This document shows positions 8,284 through 17,629 of a stretch of DNA of 64,000 bases, piece after piece; position 1 is the stretch's first letter; every line of letters starts with the position of its first letter. This stretch comes from Anaerolineae bacterium (GTDB taxonomy: Bacteria > Chloroflexota > Anaerolineae > Aggregatilineales > Phototrophicaceae): positions 62,001 through 126,000 of the forward strand of contig JAJEAA010000005.1 of NCBI GenBank assembly GCA_022824365.1, read 5' to 3'. The notes below the pieces were generated by a model, which had not been told where the DNA came from, searched no databases, and was given only the letters and a program-made list of their open reading frames with translations. The translations under genes were made by a program, and so were the position numbers.

Positions 8284-9576
8284 ATGAGTGAAAAGAAACT
8301 GTCAAGAAGGGATTTCCTACGGGCGAGTTTGGCGGCAGGCACGGCGACGGCGATATCCGCCATGCCGGCCGGCTTGACTTACGCGCAGGAGCAAGCCTTC
8401 CTCAACTATTGGACGGGCTGGAGCGGCTTCGAGTTTGATGTGCTGCAAGGCTTGGTCGATCAATTCAACGAAGAGAACGAGAACATTTACGTCAATATGA
8501 CGACCGTGTTCGGCCAGTATGAGAAGGTGCTTACCGCCATCGCCGGCGGCAATCCGCCCGATGTCGTCTCGGCTGTCTGGCTGCATCAACTGGTGCAGAT
8601 CGCCTCGCAGGGCGCCTTGACCCCGCTGACCGCCTATGCCGAAGCCGCCGGCATCGACGGCTCGGAATACTTCCCGCAGCTCTGGGAAAATTGGTGGTAC
8701 AACGGCGAGCTTTGGGGTTTGATGTGCACCTCGAACGCGCGCGTCCTGGCATTCTCGCCGCCGGCATTGGAAGAACTCGGCATCAGCGAGCCGCCGACCA
8801 GCATCGCTGAATTGGACGAAGCTTGCCAGGCATTCGAGATCATCGACAGCGATGGCAACATCGAGCGCGTCGGGCTCCTGCCGGCGAATCTCACTTGGTG
8901 GGCGCATGTCTTTGGCGGCGGCTTGTATGACGAGGACAGCCAGACCATCACCGCGAACGATCCGGCCAATGTGGCGGCGTTGGAGTGGATGGCCGGCTAC
9001 TGGTCGCGCCTGGGACCAGAAAAGGTAGCGGCTTTCACCAGCGGCTTCGGCGATTACCTCAGCACGCAGAATCCTTTCTTCGTCGGCAAGGAAGGCTTCA
9101 AGCAGGTCGGCGAGTGGTTCATCCAATTCCAAAAGAAGTTCGCGCCCGACCTCGAAATGGATATGATCTCGGCGCCATACCCCGATGGCGGACGCCCGAA
9201 TTGCACCACCTTCGGCGGCAGCGTCTTCACCATTCCCACCGGTGTCATCAATCCGGACGCGGCTTGGGAATTCATCCGCTGGCTCAGCGAAGACGAGCAC
9301 ATGGGCGAATTCTGCTTCAATATTCAGAACATCCCGCCCAAGGTGGGCGCGGCGACGGCCGAGCGCTTCGTCAGCGATCACCGCTTCCAGTTGGCTCTCG
9401 ACCTGCTAAACGGTCCAAACGCCTTTGGGCCCGCCAAGATTCCGGTGAACGATTTCTACAATTCGCGCCTGGGCGAAGCGGAGACCGCGGTGAAAGCCGG
9501 GCAACTCTCGGCGCAGGAAGCCCTCGACCGCGTCACCGAAGAAGTTCAGCGCGAACTCGACATGGCGATGATGTAG
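8284..9576 (+). CDS. sugar ABC transporter substrate-binding protein, Tat-type signal
   Basis: This extracellular family 1 solute-binding protein has 430 residues from the ATG at 8284, which follows GAAGGGAG. An upstream TTG at 8263 is less likely. The N-terminus carries a twin-arginine signal, SRRDFLRAS, then a hydrophobic stretch ending near YAQE, so export in a folded state is expected. The body (FEFDVLQGLVDQFNEEN, GNPPDVVSAVW, FGGSVFTIPTGV) is typical of the maltose/glycerol-phosphate binding-protein class. Two permeases follow but no dedicated ATPase, so a shared MsmK-like ATPase elsewhere is likely. The sugar is unknown. Confidence 0.9.
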   Translation: MSEKKLSRRDFLRASLAAGTATAISAMPAGLTYAQEQAFLNYWTGWSGFEFDVLQGLVDQFNEENENIYVNMTTVFGQYEKVLTAIAGGNPPDVVSAVWLHQLVQIASQGALTPLTAYAEAAGIDGSEYFPQLWENWWYNGELWGLMCTSNARVLAFSPPALEELGISEPPTSIAELDEACQAFEIIDSDGNIERVGLLPANLTWWAHVFGGGLYDEDSQTITANDPANVAALEWMAGYWSRLGPEKVAAFTSGFGDYLSTQNPFFVGKEGFKQVGEWFIQFQKKFAPDLEMDMISAPYPDGGRPNCTTFGGSVFTIPTGVINPDAAWEFIRWLSEDEHMGEFCFNIQNIPPKVGAATAERFVSDHRFQLALDLLNGPNAFGPAKIPVNDFYNSRLGEAETAVKAGQLSAQEALDRVTEEVQRELDMAMM

Positions 9577-9606
9577 GTTGCTTCCGTAACCGGTCCGCGT
9601 CGATTT

Positions 9607-9632
9607 GTAGGGGCGATTCACAGAATCGCCCG
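9607..9632. repeat. dispersed hairpin repeat A, copy 2
   Basis: Stem GGGCGATTC/GAATCGCCC with loop ACA, between the binding-protein and first permease genes of one operon. It could act on the mRNA between cistrons. Confidence 0.8.
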
Positions 9633-9648
9633 TGTTCAACAGTTTCGC

Positions 9649-9673
9649 GTAGGGGCGACCCAAGGGTCGCCCG
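9649..9673. repeat. dispersed hairpin repeat A, copy 3
   Basis: Stem GGGCGACCC/GGGTCGCCC with loop AA, 16 bases after copy 2 and in the same orientation. Confidence 0.8.
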
Positions 9674-9724
9674 CAACTGTACAATCCGACGCGGCCTGCG
9701 GTTCGGTTTGCGCGCTCTCGGCAC

Positions 9725-10651
9725 ATGACCATCACTTTCAGACGCCCAAGACTCACCAAGCGGCAGCGGCGCTCGCTGATCATCGGCTTGCTCTTCATCT
9801 CGCCGGCCATCATCGGCTTCTTCATGTTCAACATCGGTCCCATCATACAGTCCCTGCAATACAGCTTCACCCGCTACAACATCTTGCAGCCCCCGCGTTA
9901 TGTTGGTTTGAACAACTACCGCTTCTTGCTCGAGGATCGCGTCTTCAAAATCGGCATCCAAAACACGCTTTACATGGTGCTGATAGGCCTGCCAATTCAC
10001 CTCGTCTTCAATATGCTGATGGCGCTCCTGCTGAATACCAAGATCAGAGGCTTGTCGATCTATCGCAGCATATTCTATGTGCCGTCGATCACGCCGGTGG
10101 TGGCGTCGACCATTGTCTGGCTCTGGATTTTCAACGGGCAATTCGGCATTCTGAACGAATTCCTCCGCTTCATCGGCTTGTCGCCAATCGGCTGGCTGAC
10201 CGACCCCAAGTGGGTCAAGCCCTCGCTGATCTTCATGGGCGCCTGGTTCGGCGGCAACACGATACTGATTTATCTGGCCGGCTTGCAGGACGTCCCGCAT
10301 GACCTGCTGGAATCGGCCGAACTGGACGGGGCCAACGCCGTACAGAAGACCTTCAAGATTACCCTGCCCATGATCAGCCCGGTCATCTTTTATACGATCA
10401 TCGTCAACGTTATCGGCTATTTCCAATACTTCACCGAAGCCTGGGTGATGACAGCCACGCGCGATGGAGCGGCCGGCGGCGTCGCCAACTCAGCTATGTT
10501 CTATTCGATGTACTTGTATCAGACGGCTTTTCAGCAGTTCAAGATGGGTTATGCCAGCGCCCAAGCTTGGATCCTGTTTATGATCGTACTCGTCGCCACC
10601 GTGATTCTGTTCCGGACGGCGGGCTGGGTTTATTATCACGCGGAGAACTGA
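9725..10651 (+). CDS. sugar ABC transporter permease (MalF/UgpA type)
   Basis: This 308-residue inner-membrane permease has six predicted membrane segments. The EAA loop that contacts the ATPase is ESAELDGANAVQKTFKITLP, about 90 residues from the C-terminus. It lies about 150 bases downstream of the binding protein, with two hairpin repeats between them. Its stop TGA is followed directly by the GTG start of the second permease, so the two subunits are translated together as the usual heterodimer. Confidence 0.9.
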   Translation: MTITFRRPRLTKRQRRSLIIGLLFISPAIIGFFMFNIGPIIQSLQYSFTRYNILQPPRYVGLNNYRFLLEDRVFKIGIQNTLYMVLIGLPIHLVFNMLMALLLNTKIRGLSIYRSIFYVPSITPVVASTIVWLWIFNGQFGILNEFLRFIGLSPIGWLTDPKWVKPSLIFMGAWFGGNTILIYLAGLQDVPHDLLESAELDGANAVQKTFKITLPMISPVIFYTIIVNVIGYFQYFTEAWVMTATRDGAAGGVANSAMFYSMYLYQTAFQQFKMGYASAQAWILFMIVLVATVILFRTAGWVYYHAEN

Positions 10652-11512
10652 GTGACGGCAGCGATTCCCTGGCGGCAGAACCGCCTCATACAGGACCGCA
10701 TCAAACGGACCATCGCTTATACGATTGTCTTCATCATGGCGGCCGCTTATATCTTCCCGCTCTATTGGCTGATCGTCACCGCGCTGAAGACCGATATCGA
10801 GATTTTTCAGCAACCGCCGCCGATCTTCCCGCCCAACCCGCAATGGCACAATTTTGGCGAGTCCACCACCTATATTCCCTTCTGGCGCTATATGTGGAAT
10901 ACCATCGCCATCTCCGGCTTGACCGTCCTCGGCACAGTCCTCTCCTGCACCTTTATCGCCTATGGCTTCGCCCGCATCCAGTGGCCCGGGCGCAATTTCA
11001 TCTTCCTGATTTATCTGAGCACCATCATGCTGCCATCGCAGGTGACGCTGATTCCCCTATATCTCATCTTCCGCGACCTCGGCTGGGTGGGCACCTTCTT
11101 GCCCCTGGTGGTGCCGCATTTCTTCGGCAGCGCGCTCTACGTCTTTCTCCTGCGCCAATTCCTGCTGACCATCCCGCAAGAGCTTAGTGATGCCGCCAGG
11201 ATTGACGGCGCCAGCGAATTGGGCATTTTGTGGCATGTAATGATCCCGCTGATGCGGCCCGCGCTGGCGGTTGTGGCGCTCTTCACTTTCGTGCAGACCT
11301 ATCGCGACTTCCTCGGTCCGCTGATCTATCTGCAAAACCAACAAGACTGGACCATCTCGCTGGGCTTGAAACTATTCCAAAATATGTACGGCGCGCAATG
11401 GCAGTTGATGATGGCGGCCTCGACCCTGGCGATGCTGCCGACGATCGTACTCTTCTTCTTCACGCAGAAAACCTTCGTGCGCGGCATCGCGTTGACAGGA
11501 CTTAAAGGCTAG
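10652..11512 (+). CDS. sugar ABC transporter permease (MalG/UgpE type)
   Basis: This is the second permease subunit, 286 residues, starting at a GTG immediately after the previous stop. It has about six membrane segments and an EAA loop, [20 protein letters not shown]. Together with the MalF-type subunit it forms the channel through which sugar from the 8284 binding protein would pass. No ATPase gene lies in the operon. The next gene starts five bases downstream. Confidence 0.9.
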   Translation: MTAAIPWRQNRLIQDRIKRTIAYTIVFIMAAAYIFPLYWLIVTALKTDIEIFQQPPPIFPPNPQWHNFGESTTYIPFWRYMWNTIAISGLTVLGTVLSCTFIAYGFARIQWPGRNFIFLIYLSTIMLPSQVTLIPLYLIFRDLGWVGTFLPLVVPHFFGSALYVFLLRQFLLTIPQELSDAARIDGASELGILWHVMIPLMRPALAVVALFTFVQTYRDFLGPLIYLQNQQDWTISLGLKLFQNMYGAQWQLMMAASTLAMLPTIVLFFFTQKTFVRGIALTGLKG

Positions 11513-11516
11513 CGCA

Positions 11517-12485
11517 ATGGACAAAATCAGAATCGCCGTCATAGGCGCTGGCGGAATTGCCGGCGCGCACTTGCGAGCCTACAGCGCCTGCGCCGCGCGC
11601 TGTGAAATCGTCGGCATCGCCGATGTCATCCCGGCAGCGGCGGAAGCCAAAGTCGCGCAATACGGCGGGCGGGCTTTCAACGACGCCGAGACCATGCTTG
11701 ATACTGCGCGGCCCCACGCCGTCAGCATCTGCACGCCACCCAAGTTTCACCTGCCCGCTGTAAAAGCCGCGGCGGCGCGTGGCATCTCCGTCTTGTGCGA
11801 GAAGCCCCCTGCCCGCAACCTCGCCGAGACCGAAGCCATCGTCGCGGCCATGCAGGGCGCGCTGCTGCAATTCGCCTTCTGTCACCGCTTTCACCCGCCG
11901 TTAAAGGCGGCGCAGGCGCTGATCCAAAGCGGGCAACTGGGGAAGCTGGCGCAGATTGAAAACCGCTTCGCTTTCCGCTTTTCACGAGCGGGCAAATCCT
12001 GGTTCACCGACGCCGAAATCTCCGGCGGCGGCATCCTCATTGACACGCTCGTGCACAGCATCGATATCTTCCGCGCCTTGACCGGCGGCGATGAAATCGA
12101 AAGCGCCCAGGCGCAAGTCTCATCCGCCCTGCCGATTGAGGTGGAGGACAGCGCCTCGCTGCTGCTCAAGAGCCGCGGCGGCGTGATCGGAACGCTGAAC
12201 TGCAGTTGGGTCACGCCGGTGTCGGAGGCTGTCCTGCGCATCTATGGGACGGAAGGCCAAGCGATCATCGACTACAACGCGGCCGCTGGCTTGCGCTACA
12301 AGCTGGCGGACGACGCCGACTGGACCGAGCAAAATTTTGACGAGCCCGACCGCTTTGTGGCGCAGGCCGATCATTTTCTGCGCTGCATCGAAAACGGCTC
12401 AGCGCCATTGGTCCGCCCCGAAGACGGTCTGGCGGTCATGCGCATCATCGAAACAGCTTATCAATCAGCGGGAGTATTGCAATGA
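11517..12485 (+). CDS. Gfo/Idh/MocA family oxidoreductase
   Basis: This 322-residue dehydrogenase has a Rossmann glycine motif, [16 protein letters not shown], and the active-site segment LCEKPPARN, followed by the substrate-binding domain. It lies between the permeases and a sugar isomerase, overlapping the latter by four bases (ATGA). This suggests it oxidises the imported sugar or a derivative in the cytoplasm. Such transporter, dehydrogenase and isomerase sets are typical of inositol, sugar-acid and uncommon-hexose pathways. Confidence 0.87.
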   Translation: MDKIRIAVIGAGGIAGAHLRAYSACAARCEIVGIADVIPAAAEAKVAQYGGRAFNDAETMLDTARPHAVSICTPPKFHLPAVKAAAARGISVLCEKPPARNLAETEAIVAAMQGALLQFAFCHRFHPPLKAAQALIQSGQLGKLAQIENRFAFRFSRAGKSWFTDAEISGGGILIDTLVHSIDIFRALTGGDEIESAQAQVSSALPIEVEDSASLLLKSRGGVIGTLNCSWVTPVSEAVLRIYGTEGQAIIDYNAAAGLRYKLADDADWTEQNFDEPDRFVAQADHFLRCIENGSAPLVRPEDGLAVMRIIETAYQSAGVLQ

Positions 12486-13318
12486 AACTGAGCATGAGCA
12501 TGTGGAGTGTGGTTGCGGCGGTACAGGCAGGCCGGATGGATTTAACCGGCTTCATCGAATTCGCGGCCGAGCAAGATGTTGCCGGCGTGGAACTGCTCGA
12601 TTTTTTCTGGGGCGATGCCGAGCGCGAAATCCCAAAGGCGAAAGAGCAGGTGGCCGCCGCCGGTCTGGAAATCGCCGTTTATGCCGCCAGCAACAACTTC
12701 GTGCAGCCTGATGCGGACGCCCGCCGACAAGAGATTGCCGATCTGAAACGAAATGTGGATATCGCGCTCGAGCTCGGCGTTGATACCATGCGCGTATTCA
12801 GCGGCGATGCCCGCGACGGCGTATCGCAGGAGCAAGGCACAGCCTGGATACTGGAGGGCTTGTCAGCCAGCGCCGCCTATGCGGAATCCCGCGGTCTGAC
12901 GCTGGCGTTGGAGAATCACGGACGCTTCGCCGGGCGCAGCGACCAGGTGCGGGACATCATCGAGCAGATCGCTTCGCCTGCTCTGCGCGCCAACTTGGAC
13001 ACGGGCAACTTTCTGCTGGTCGGCCAGGATCCAGTAGCGGCCGCGCGTGAACTGGCTCAGTATATTGTGCTCGTGCATCTCAAAGATATGCGTGTCGCTG
13101 ACGCCGATGAAACCGGGCATCGCTTCGAGATACCTGATGGTACCGTACTCACCGGTTCGGCGGTCGGCGACGGGCTGGTCGATCTGCCGGCGGTCCTGGA
13201 TCTGCTGCGAGACGCTGGTTACGCTGGCTGGCTGTCGCTGGAATATGAAGGCTCGGAGGAGCCGCTCACAATCGGCGTGCCGCGGAGCCTGGCGGCGGCG
13301 CGCGCCTTGCTGGGCTGA
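12482..13318 (+). CDS. sugar phosphate isomerase/epimerase family protein (TIM barrel)
   Basis: This 278-residue protein has the xylose-isomerase-like TIM-barrel pattern: [26 protein letters not shown] and [11 protein letters not shown] place metal and acid ligands on successive strands. It belongs with IolE/IolH-type dehydratases, epimerases and isomerases, but the exact reaction cannot be told. It is coupled to the upstream dehydrogenase by an ATGA overlap and is the last gene of the 8284-13318 operon. Confidence 0.82.
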   Translation: MKLSMSMWSVVAAVQAGRMDLTGFIEFAAEQDVAGVELLDFFWGDAEREIPKAKEQVAAAGLEIAVYAASNNFVQPDADARRQEIADLKRNVDIALELGVDTMRVFSGDARDGVSQEQGTAWILEGLSASAAYAESRGLTLALENHGRFAGRSDQVRDIIEQIASPALRANLDTGNFLLVGQDPVAAARELAQYIVLVHLKDMRVADADETGHRFEIPDGTVLTGSAVGDGLVDLPAVLDLLRDAGYAGWLSLEYEGSEEPLTIGVPRSLAAARALLG

Positions 13319-13395
13319 GGCGCAACCGATTGGAAGTGCCTCGCAGGTTTGATATGAGTTACAATATGAGCAGGCTTAGATGAGGCGATTTGTTG

Positions 13396-13809
13396 ATGCA
13401 GCGCAGGACTTTAGAACTTGAGATTGCCAGCGACATTGAACAACGGGCGCGCATGATAGCGCAACGCGAGAAGTGTAGTCTTGAGTCGGTTCTTGAAGAT
13501 GGCTTGACAGTGCTGTTTGGCTGCTCATCGAACAGCGAACAATTCTTGGGCAAGCTCGCATACTTTTCCGACGAACAGTTGTGGAACGTGGTTCATCTCC
13601 GTTTGACATTCGCGCAAGATAGACGCATTCGGAGTTTGATGGAGCGTGGAGGGGAAGAGAAGTTGAGCCTTGCCGAAGAAACTGAGTTAGAGTCCTTGCT
13701 CAACTTGATTGATCGGCATACATTGCTGCGTTCTCAGGCACTGTTGCTATTGCAGGAACGCGGTCACCACTTGCTGGAATACATGAACGTTGAGCTCGCC
13801 GCAGAATAG
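13396..13809 (+). CDS. uncharacterised protein paired with an HNH endonuclease
   Basis: This 137-residue protein was not recognised. The ATG at 13396 is chosen, with GAGG about ten bases upstream; TTG codons at 13390 and 13393 are also possible. The N-terminus (ELEIASDIEQRARMIAQREKCSLESVLEDGL) looks like a ribbon-helix-helix-like DNA-binding segment (inference). The rest is helical and charged, with leucine-rich stretches. Its TAG stop is followed with no gap by the ATG of the HNH nuclease, so the two form one unit. Local GC is lower than in the flanking sugar operon, which hints at acquisition. Confidence 0.6.
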   Translation: MQRRTLELEIASDIEQRARMIAQREKCSLESVLEDGLTVLFGCSSNSEQFLGKLAYFSDEQLWNVVHLRLTFAQDRRIRSLMERGGEEKLSLAEETELESLLNLIDRHTLLRSQALLLLQERGHHLLEYMNVELAAE

Positions 13810-14223
13810 ATGGCATACATACCCTACAGAATCAGAAGAACTGTCCGCCAACGGGCGAACGGACAGTGCGAATATTGTCAAGCTCAGGAACTGATCGGGA
13901 TCCTGCTTGTCGTAGACCATATTCTGCCCTTGTCATCTGGAGGTAGGACAGAGACAGAGAATCTGTGTCTCGCCTGCTTTCACTGCAATAGCTACAAATC
14001 CAGTTTCCGGACTGGCACTGATCTGGAAACTCAGCTGGAAATACGTCTGTTTAATCCGCGTTTGGACAGGTGGAGTGATCATTTTTCTTGGGTTGCCGAC
14101 GGACGCGAATTAGTCGGTTTGACCGCCATTGGACGGGCTACGATTAGCCGGTTGCGCATGAATCGCCCGGAAATCTTGCGGGCACGACGCAATTGGATTC
14201 GGACAGGTATGCACCCGCCCTAA
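13810..14223 (+). CDS. HNH endonuclease
   Basis: This 137-residue nuclease has the full HNH layout: CEYC (Cys20, Cys23), the catalytic DHILPLSSGG (Asp36-His37), then NLCLACFHCNSYKS, which supplies the Asn, the second zinc Cys pair and the final Asn. The C-terminal 70 residues form a basic tail (RLRMNRPEILRARRNW) that may bind DNA. Such small HNH proteins occur in restriction, homing or toxin roles. The gapless pairing with an upstream small protein recalls toxin-antitoxin or regulator-nuclease organisation. Confidence 0.85.
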   Translation: MAYIPYRIRRTVRQRANGQCEYCQAQELIGILLVVDHILPLSSGGRTETENLCLACFHCNSYKSSFRTGTDLETQLEIRLFNPRLDRWSDHFSWVADGRELVGLTAIGRATISRLRMNRPEILRARRNWIRTGMHPP

Positions 14224-14269
14224 ACTAGCGCTTAATGAAAAACATGGACTAGTGTCCGTTGACTTGCCT

Positions 14270-15001
14270 TCAAGCCTCCTGATACCGCGGTACCAGCACC
14301 AGATTCCGCACCGTCACCCGCCGCGGACGCGACAGCATAAAAACCGCCGCCGCCGCCACATCATCGCTCCGCAGATAGGTCTGCTCATTAACCGACAAGC
14401 GCGCGATCTCCTCCGCGTCAGTGATGCCCCAAATCTCATTCGCCACCTTGCCCGGCGCCAAAGACATCACCCGTATCCCATCGGCCGCCGCCTGCCGCCG
14501 CAAGGTATTCACGAAAGTCTCGATCGCATGTTTGCTCGCGCCATAAGCCGGACCGCGATGCAACTCGGCATGACCGGCGATGGAACTCGTCACCAGAATA
14601 TCCCCGCCGCCCTGCGCCCGCATGAGCGGTATCACGGCATGAGCGCAGCGCATCACCCCGTCGATATTCACCTTGAGCATCTTGCTGACCGCATCCATAT
14701 CGTAATCGACAAAGTCGCCCTGAATGAAAATGCCCGCGTTGGCGAACATGACATCAACGCGTCCGAAGCGTTCCCGCGTGCGCTCGACCATATCCATGAT
14801 ATCGGCCGGCACGGTCATATCAGCGCGGACGACAAGGCATTCTGTGGCTAACCCTGCCGCCAGCGCCTCCATCTTGTCGACCGAGCGGGCCGCCAGCGTC
14901 AGCTTGCAGCCCTGTTGCGCCAGCATACGAGCGGCCGCCGCCCCAATGCCCGAACTCGCGCCGGTGATGATGACAACTTTGCCGGAGAGTGCATTCGTCA
15001 T
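14270..15001 (-). CDS. short-chain dehydrogenase/reductase (SDR), copy 1
   Basis: This 243-residue classical SDR has the cofactor motif TGASSGIGAAAAR, FANAG for the NNAG motif, catalytic Ser in SSIAGHAEL and YGASK for YxxxK. It is the last of three paralogous SDR genes on the minus strand (others at 16051 and 16833), separated from them by a PLD-like gene. The substrate is unknown. All three share the ending VTxRNLV/IRDLV, so they stem from a local duplication. Confidence 0.88.
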   Translation of the reverse strand: MTNALSGKVVIITGASSGIGAAAARMLAQQGCKLTLAARSVDKMEALAAGLATECLVVRADMTVPADIMDMVERTRERFGRVDVMFANAGIFIQGDFVDYDMDAVSKMLKVNIDGVMRCAHAVIPLMRAQGGGDILVTSSIAGHAELHRGPAYGASKHAIETFVNTLRRQAAADGIRVMSLAPGKVANEIWGITDAEEIARLSVNEQTYLRSDDVAAAAVFMLSRPRRVTVRNLVLVPRYQEA

Positions 15002-15014
15002 GCTGTTTGTTTCC

Positions 15015-16001
15015 CTAATCCTTCCATAGGGCTTTTGGATTGAGTATGTCTTCCCTCATACCCTTTTCGGTAAGCCGGTAACCTTCTACGCCTTCCGTTG
15101 TTTTTTTGCCATACTTGCCTTTAGTTAACCTGGATTTGGCAAAAGCAATTTGCTTTTCGACTTTGCTAATATTTTGTTTCTTATGTCTCTGTCGCAGCTG
15201 GTTTTCAGATAACCCCATTATCTTGGTGACGCGATTACATATCTCATCATTTGTTCCCCAACCGTCAAGCTGACGGAGAGCTTTTTGCAGCGGTATAATG
15301 AAAGCTAATTGATTGGGGATAGCTTCATCTATGTTAGGCATTTCCTCCAACGAAGCGCTGGGTCTTCGGCTAGCCTTGAGTTTCATCAGAGGCACTTTAT
15401 CTAACTCGTGCCTATTTTGAGAGTCTGATTCATTTGATTTTCGAGCCCGAGCTTCATCAATGACTCGATCGGTGTCCAATAGCATTTTAATATCCGAAGA
15501 ACTTGAGATCCGAATCACGTTTTTAGGATATTCTTCAATCATGCCATCAACTTGTTTTTCAAGCTCGCAAATGAGGTTGCTATCGTCGCGGTTGTTTAAT
15601 TTCAAGTCCAGCAGCAGGCTGGCTTCAATATTGTCGCATAGCCCGGCTCTGGTCAGATTCGCGCTTCCTGCAACTAGACGTGCTTCAGTTGAATTGCGCG
15701 ACAAATAGATTTTCGGATGAAAGATAAGCTGTTGCGAACCTGTGTCAACGACATAAACCGCGCAGCCAAGTTCCAAACATGCTTCAAGACCTTGGCTTGA
15801 TGTTATTCCATTTCTGATTCCCGCCAGGATGATGGTCTGTTTTGCTACAGGCTTCAGCGCTTCGCTGAGTAGCAATATGCCCCTTTTATTCATGAAGGCA
15901 GCGCTTATCATTACACGCTCAGGGCAATCAAGCGCTAAAACATGTCGCACGGCAGTCAAATGATTTTCTGATGTGATGCCTTGCAACAATATTCGTTTCA
16001 T
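15015..16001 (-). CDS. PLD-like nuclease domain protein with C-terminal winged helix
   Basis: This 328-residue protein has one phospholipase-D-type active-site half: His95 and Lys97 in FHPKIYLS, Gly112-Ser113 and Asn115 in AGSANLTRAG, and Glu126. The C-terminal 100 residues (LQKALRQLDGWGTNDEICNRV, then GYRLTEKGMRE) resemble the winged-helix domain at the start of Mrr-like restriction proteins. PLD nucleases with one half-site normally dimerise. It is AT-richer than the SDR genes on both sides and sits between them 13 and 49 bases apart, suggesting insertion into an SDR operon. A restriction or defence role is inferred. Confidence 0.7.
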   Translation of the reverse strand: MKRILLQGITSENHLTAVRHVLALDCPERVMISAAFMNKRGILLLSEALKPVAKQTIILAGIRNGITSSQGLEACLELGCAVYVVDTGSQQLIFHPKIYLSRNSTEARLVAGSANLTRAGLCDNIEASLLLDLKLNNRDDSNLICELEKQVDGMIEEYPKNVIRISSSSDIKMLLDTDRVIDEARARKSNESDSQNRHELDKVPLMKLKASRRPSASLEEMPNIDEAIPNQLAFIIPLQKALRQLDGWGTNDEICNRVTKIMGLSENQLRQRHKKQNISKVEKQIAFAKSRLTKGKYGKKTTEGVEGYRLTEKGMREDILNPKALWKD

Positions 16002-16050
16002 TGTGATTTCTCTGGAATGCTAGAGTAAACGATTGTAAATGTCCGCCCCC

Positions 16051-16785
16051 TCAAATATTCACCTGGTTCTGCGGCAAAATCACCAGGTCGCGAATCGTCA
16101 CATGCCGCGGCATCGTCAGCATGAAGCGCAGCGCCTCCGCGCAATCGTCTGAAGTGATGAATTCGCGCTCGTCCTGCGATACCCGCTCGATCTCAGCCGC
16201 ATCGTGAAAGCCCCAAAGCGGATTCGCCACCGCGCCCGGCGCCAGCGACATCACCCGAATGCCATCGCCCGCCAACTGCCGGCGCACGGTATGCACAAAA
16301 GTCTGCACGGCGTGCTTCGTGCAACTGTAGATCGGCTCCCAATGCACATCGATGAATCCCGAAATCGAACTCGTCACGACGATATCGCCGCTGCCCTGCG
16401 CTTTCATCGTCGGGATCACCGCATGGGCGCAGCGCAGCACCGCATCAATGTTGATCGTCAGCAAACGCGTGAATTCGTCAATATCGCCATCGGCGAATTC
16501 CCCCGGAATATAGATGCCGGCGTTGGCGAACATGACATCGATGCGTCCGAAGCGCTCCAACGTCCGCTCGACCATGCTGCTGATATCGGTCCCCGCGGTC
16601 ATATCGGCGCCGACGACAAGCGATTCAGTCGGCAGCTCGTCAGCCAGCTTTTCCAGCTTGTCGACCGAGCGCGCCGCCAGCGTCAGCTTGCAGCCATTTT
16701 CCGCCAGCATCCGCGCGCAGGCTTCGCCGATGCCCGAACTGGCGCCGGTGACAATCACAACTTTGTTTGAGAGTGAATTGCTCAT
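16051..16785 (-). CDS. short-chain dehydrogenase/reductase (SDR), copy 2
   Basis: This 244-residue SDR has TGASSGIGEACAR for NAD(P) binding, FANAG, SSISGFIDVHWEP for the catalytic serine and YSCTK for YxxxK. It is closely related to the SDRs at 14270 and 16833 and lies 47 bases downstream of the latter. Likely an oxidoreductase of sugar- or lipid-type alcohols; the specificity is not visible. Confidence 0.88.
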   Translation of the reverse strand: MSNSLSNKVVIVTGASSGIGEACARMLAENGCKLTLAARSVDKLEKLADELPTESLVVGADMTAGTDISSMVERTLERFGRIDVMFANAGIYIPGEFADGDIDEFTRLLTINIDAVLRCAHAVIPTMKAQGSGDIVVTSSISGFIDVHWEPIYSCTKHAVQTFVHTVRRQLAGDGIRVMSLAPGAVANPLWGFHDAAEIERVSQDEREFITSDDCAEALRFMLTMPRHVTIRDLVILPQNQVNI

Positions 16786-16832
16786 AATTTATCCTTTGCC
16801 CAATTTCGAATCGCATTCACGCGGGTCGCTCG

Positions 16833-17564
16833 TCATATCCTGTCGATCTGCGGCAGCAAGACCAGATCGCGTATGGTGACATGCGCCGGCCGCGTCAGCA
16901 TGAAGAGAATGGCTTCGGCGCAATCTTCCGAGGCCAGGTGGGAGCCAGCTGACTCAACAGCCTGCCGGATCTCCTCCTCCTCGTGGAGCCGCTGCATCGG
17001 ATTGGCGACCGGACCGGGCGCCAGCGACATCACGCGAAGCCCAGCGCCCGCCACCTGTCGCCGCAAAGTATGGACGAAAGTTTGCACGGCGTGTTTGCTC
17101 GCGCTATACACCGGCTCGCCCGCCACATCAACATGCCCCGAAATCGAACTGGTGACGATAATATCGCCGCTGCCAGCCGCCTGCATGGTCGGGATGACAG
17201 CCTGGGCGCAGCGCATGACCGCCTCGACATTGAGGCTCAGCATCATCGAATAGGCGTCGATGTCGCCCTCGGCGAATTGTCCCGGGATATAAACGCCGGC
17301 ATTCGCCAACAGGATGTCGATCCGCCCGAAGCGTTCCAGCGTCCGCTCGACCATCGCATTGATGTCGGCCGGCGCGGTCATATCGGCGCGGACCACCAGG
17401 CATTCCGTCTCCAGTTCGGCGGCGAGCGCTCGCATCTTGTCAGCGCTGCGGGCGGCCAGAGTCAGCTTGCAGCCATTCTCAGCCAGCAGCCGCGCGCAAG
17501 CCGCGCCGATGCCGGAACTGGCGCCAGTGATAATCGCGACTTTGCCAGCCAGATCTACGTTCAT
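16833..17564 (-). CDS. short-chain dehydrogenase/reductase (SDR), copy 3
   Basis: This 243-residue SDR has TGASSGIGAACAR, LANAG, a serine in SSISGHVDV and YSASK. It is the first SDR after the zinc alcohol dehydrogenase, 65 bases downstream of that stop. The alcohol dehydrogenase and the SDR set probably form one minus-strand operon reading 18730 to 14270, which would oxidise related alcohols or sugars (inference). Confidence 0.88.
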   Translation of the reverse strand: MNVDLAGKVAIITGASSGIGAACARLLAENGCKLTLAARSADKMRALAAELETECLVVRADMTAPADINAMVERTLERFGRIDILLANAGVYIPGQFAEGDIDAYSMMLSLNVEAVMRCAQAVIPTMQAAGSGDIIVTSSISGHVDVAGEPVYSASKHAVQTFVHTLRRQVAGAGLRVMSLAPGPVANPMQRLHEEEEIRQAVESAGSHLASEDCAEAILFMLTRPAHVTIRDLVLLPQIDRI

Positions 17565-17583
17565 TTGGCAATCCTTGCGCTTC

Positions 17584-17609
17584 CGGGCGACCTGCCAGGT
17601 CGCGCCTAC
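17584..17609. repeat. dispersed hairpin repeat A, diverged copy
   Basis: Inner stem GCGACCT/AGGTCGC with loop GCC. It lies between the alcohol dehydrogenase and SDR copy 3 in the inverse orientation. Confidence 0.65.
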
Positions 17610-17629
17610 CTAGATACTTTGGAGATTCA

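Noticed and set aside
9607..9673. Hairpin A copies as rho-independent terminators
   Set aside because: The stems suit terminators, but no T-run follows and several copies lie between genes of one operon.
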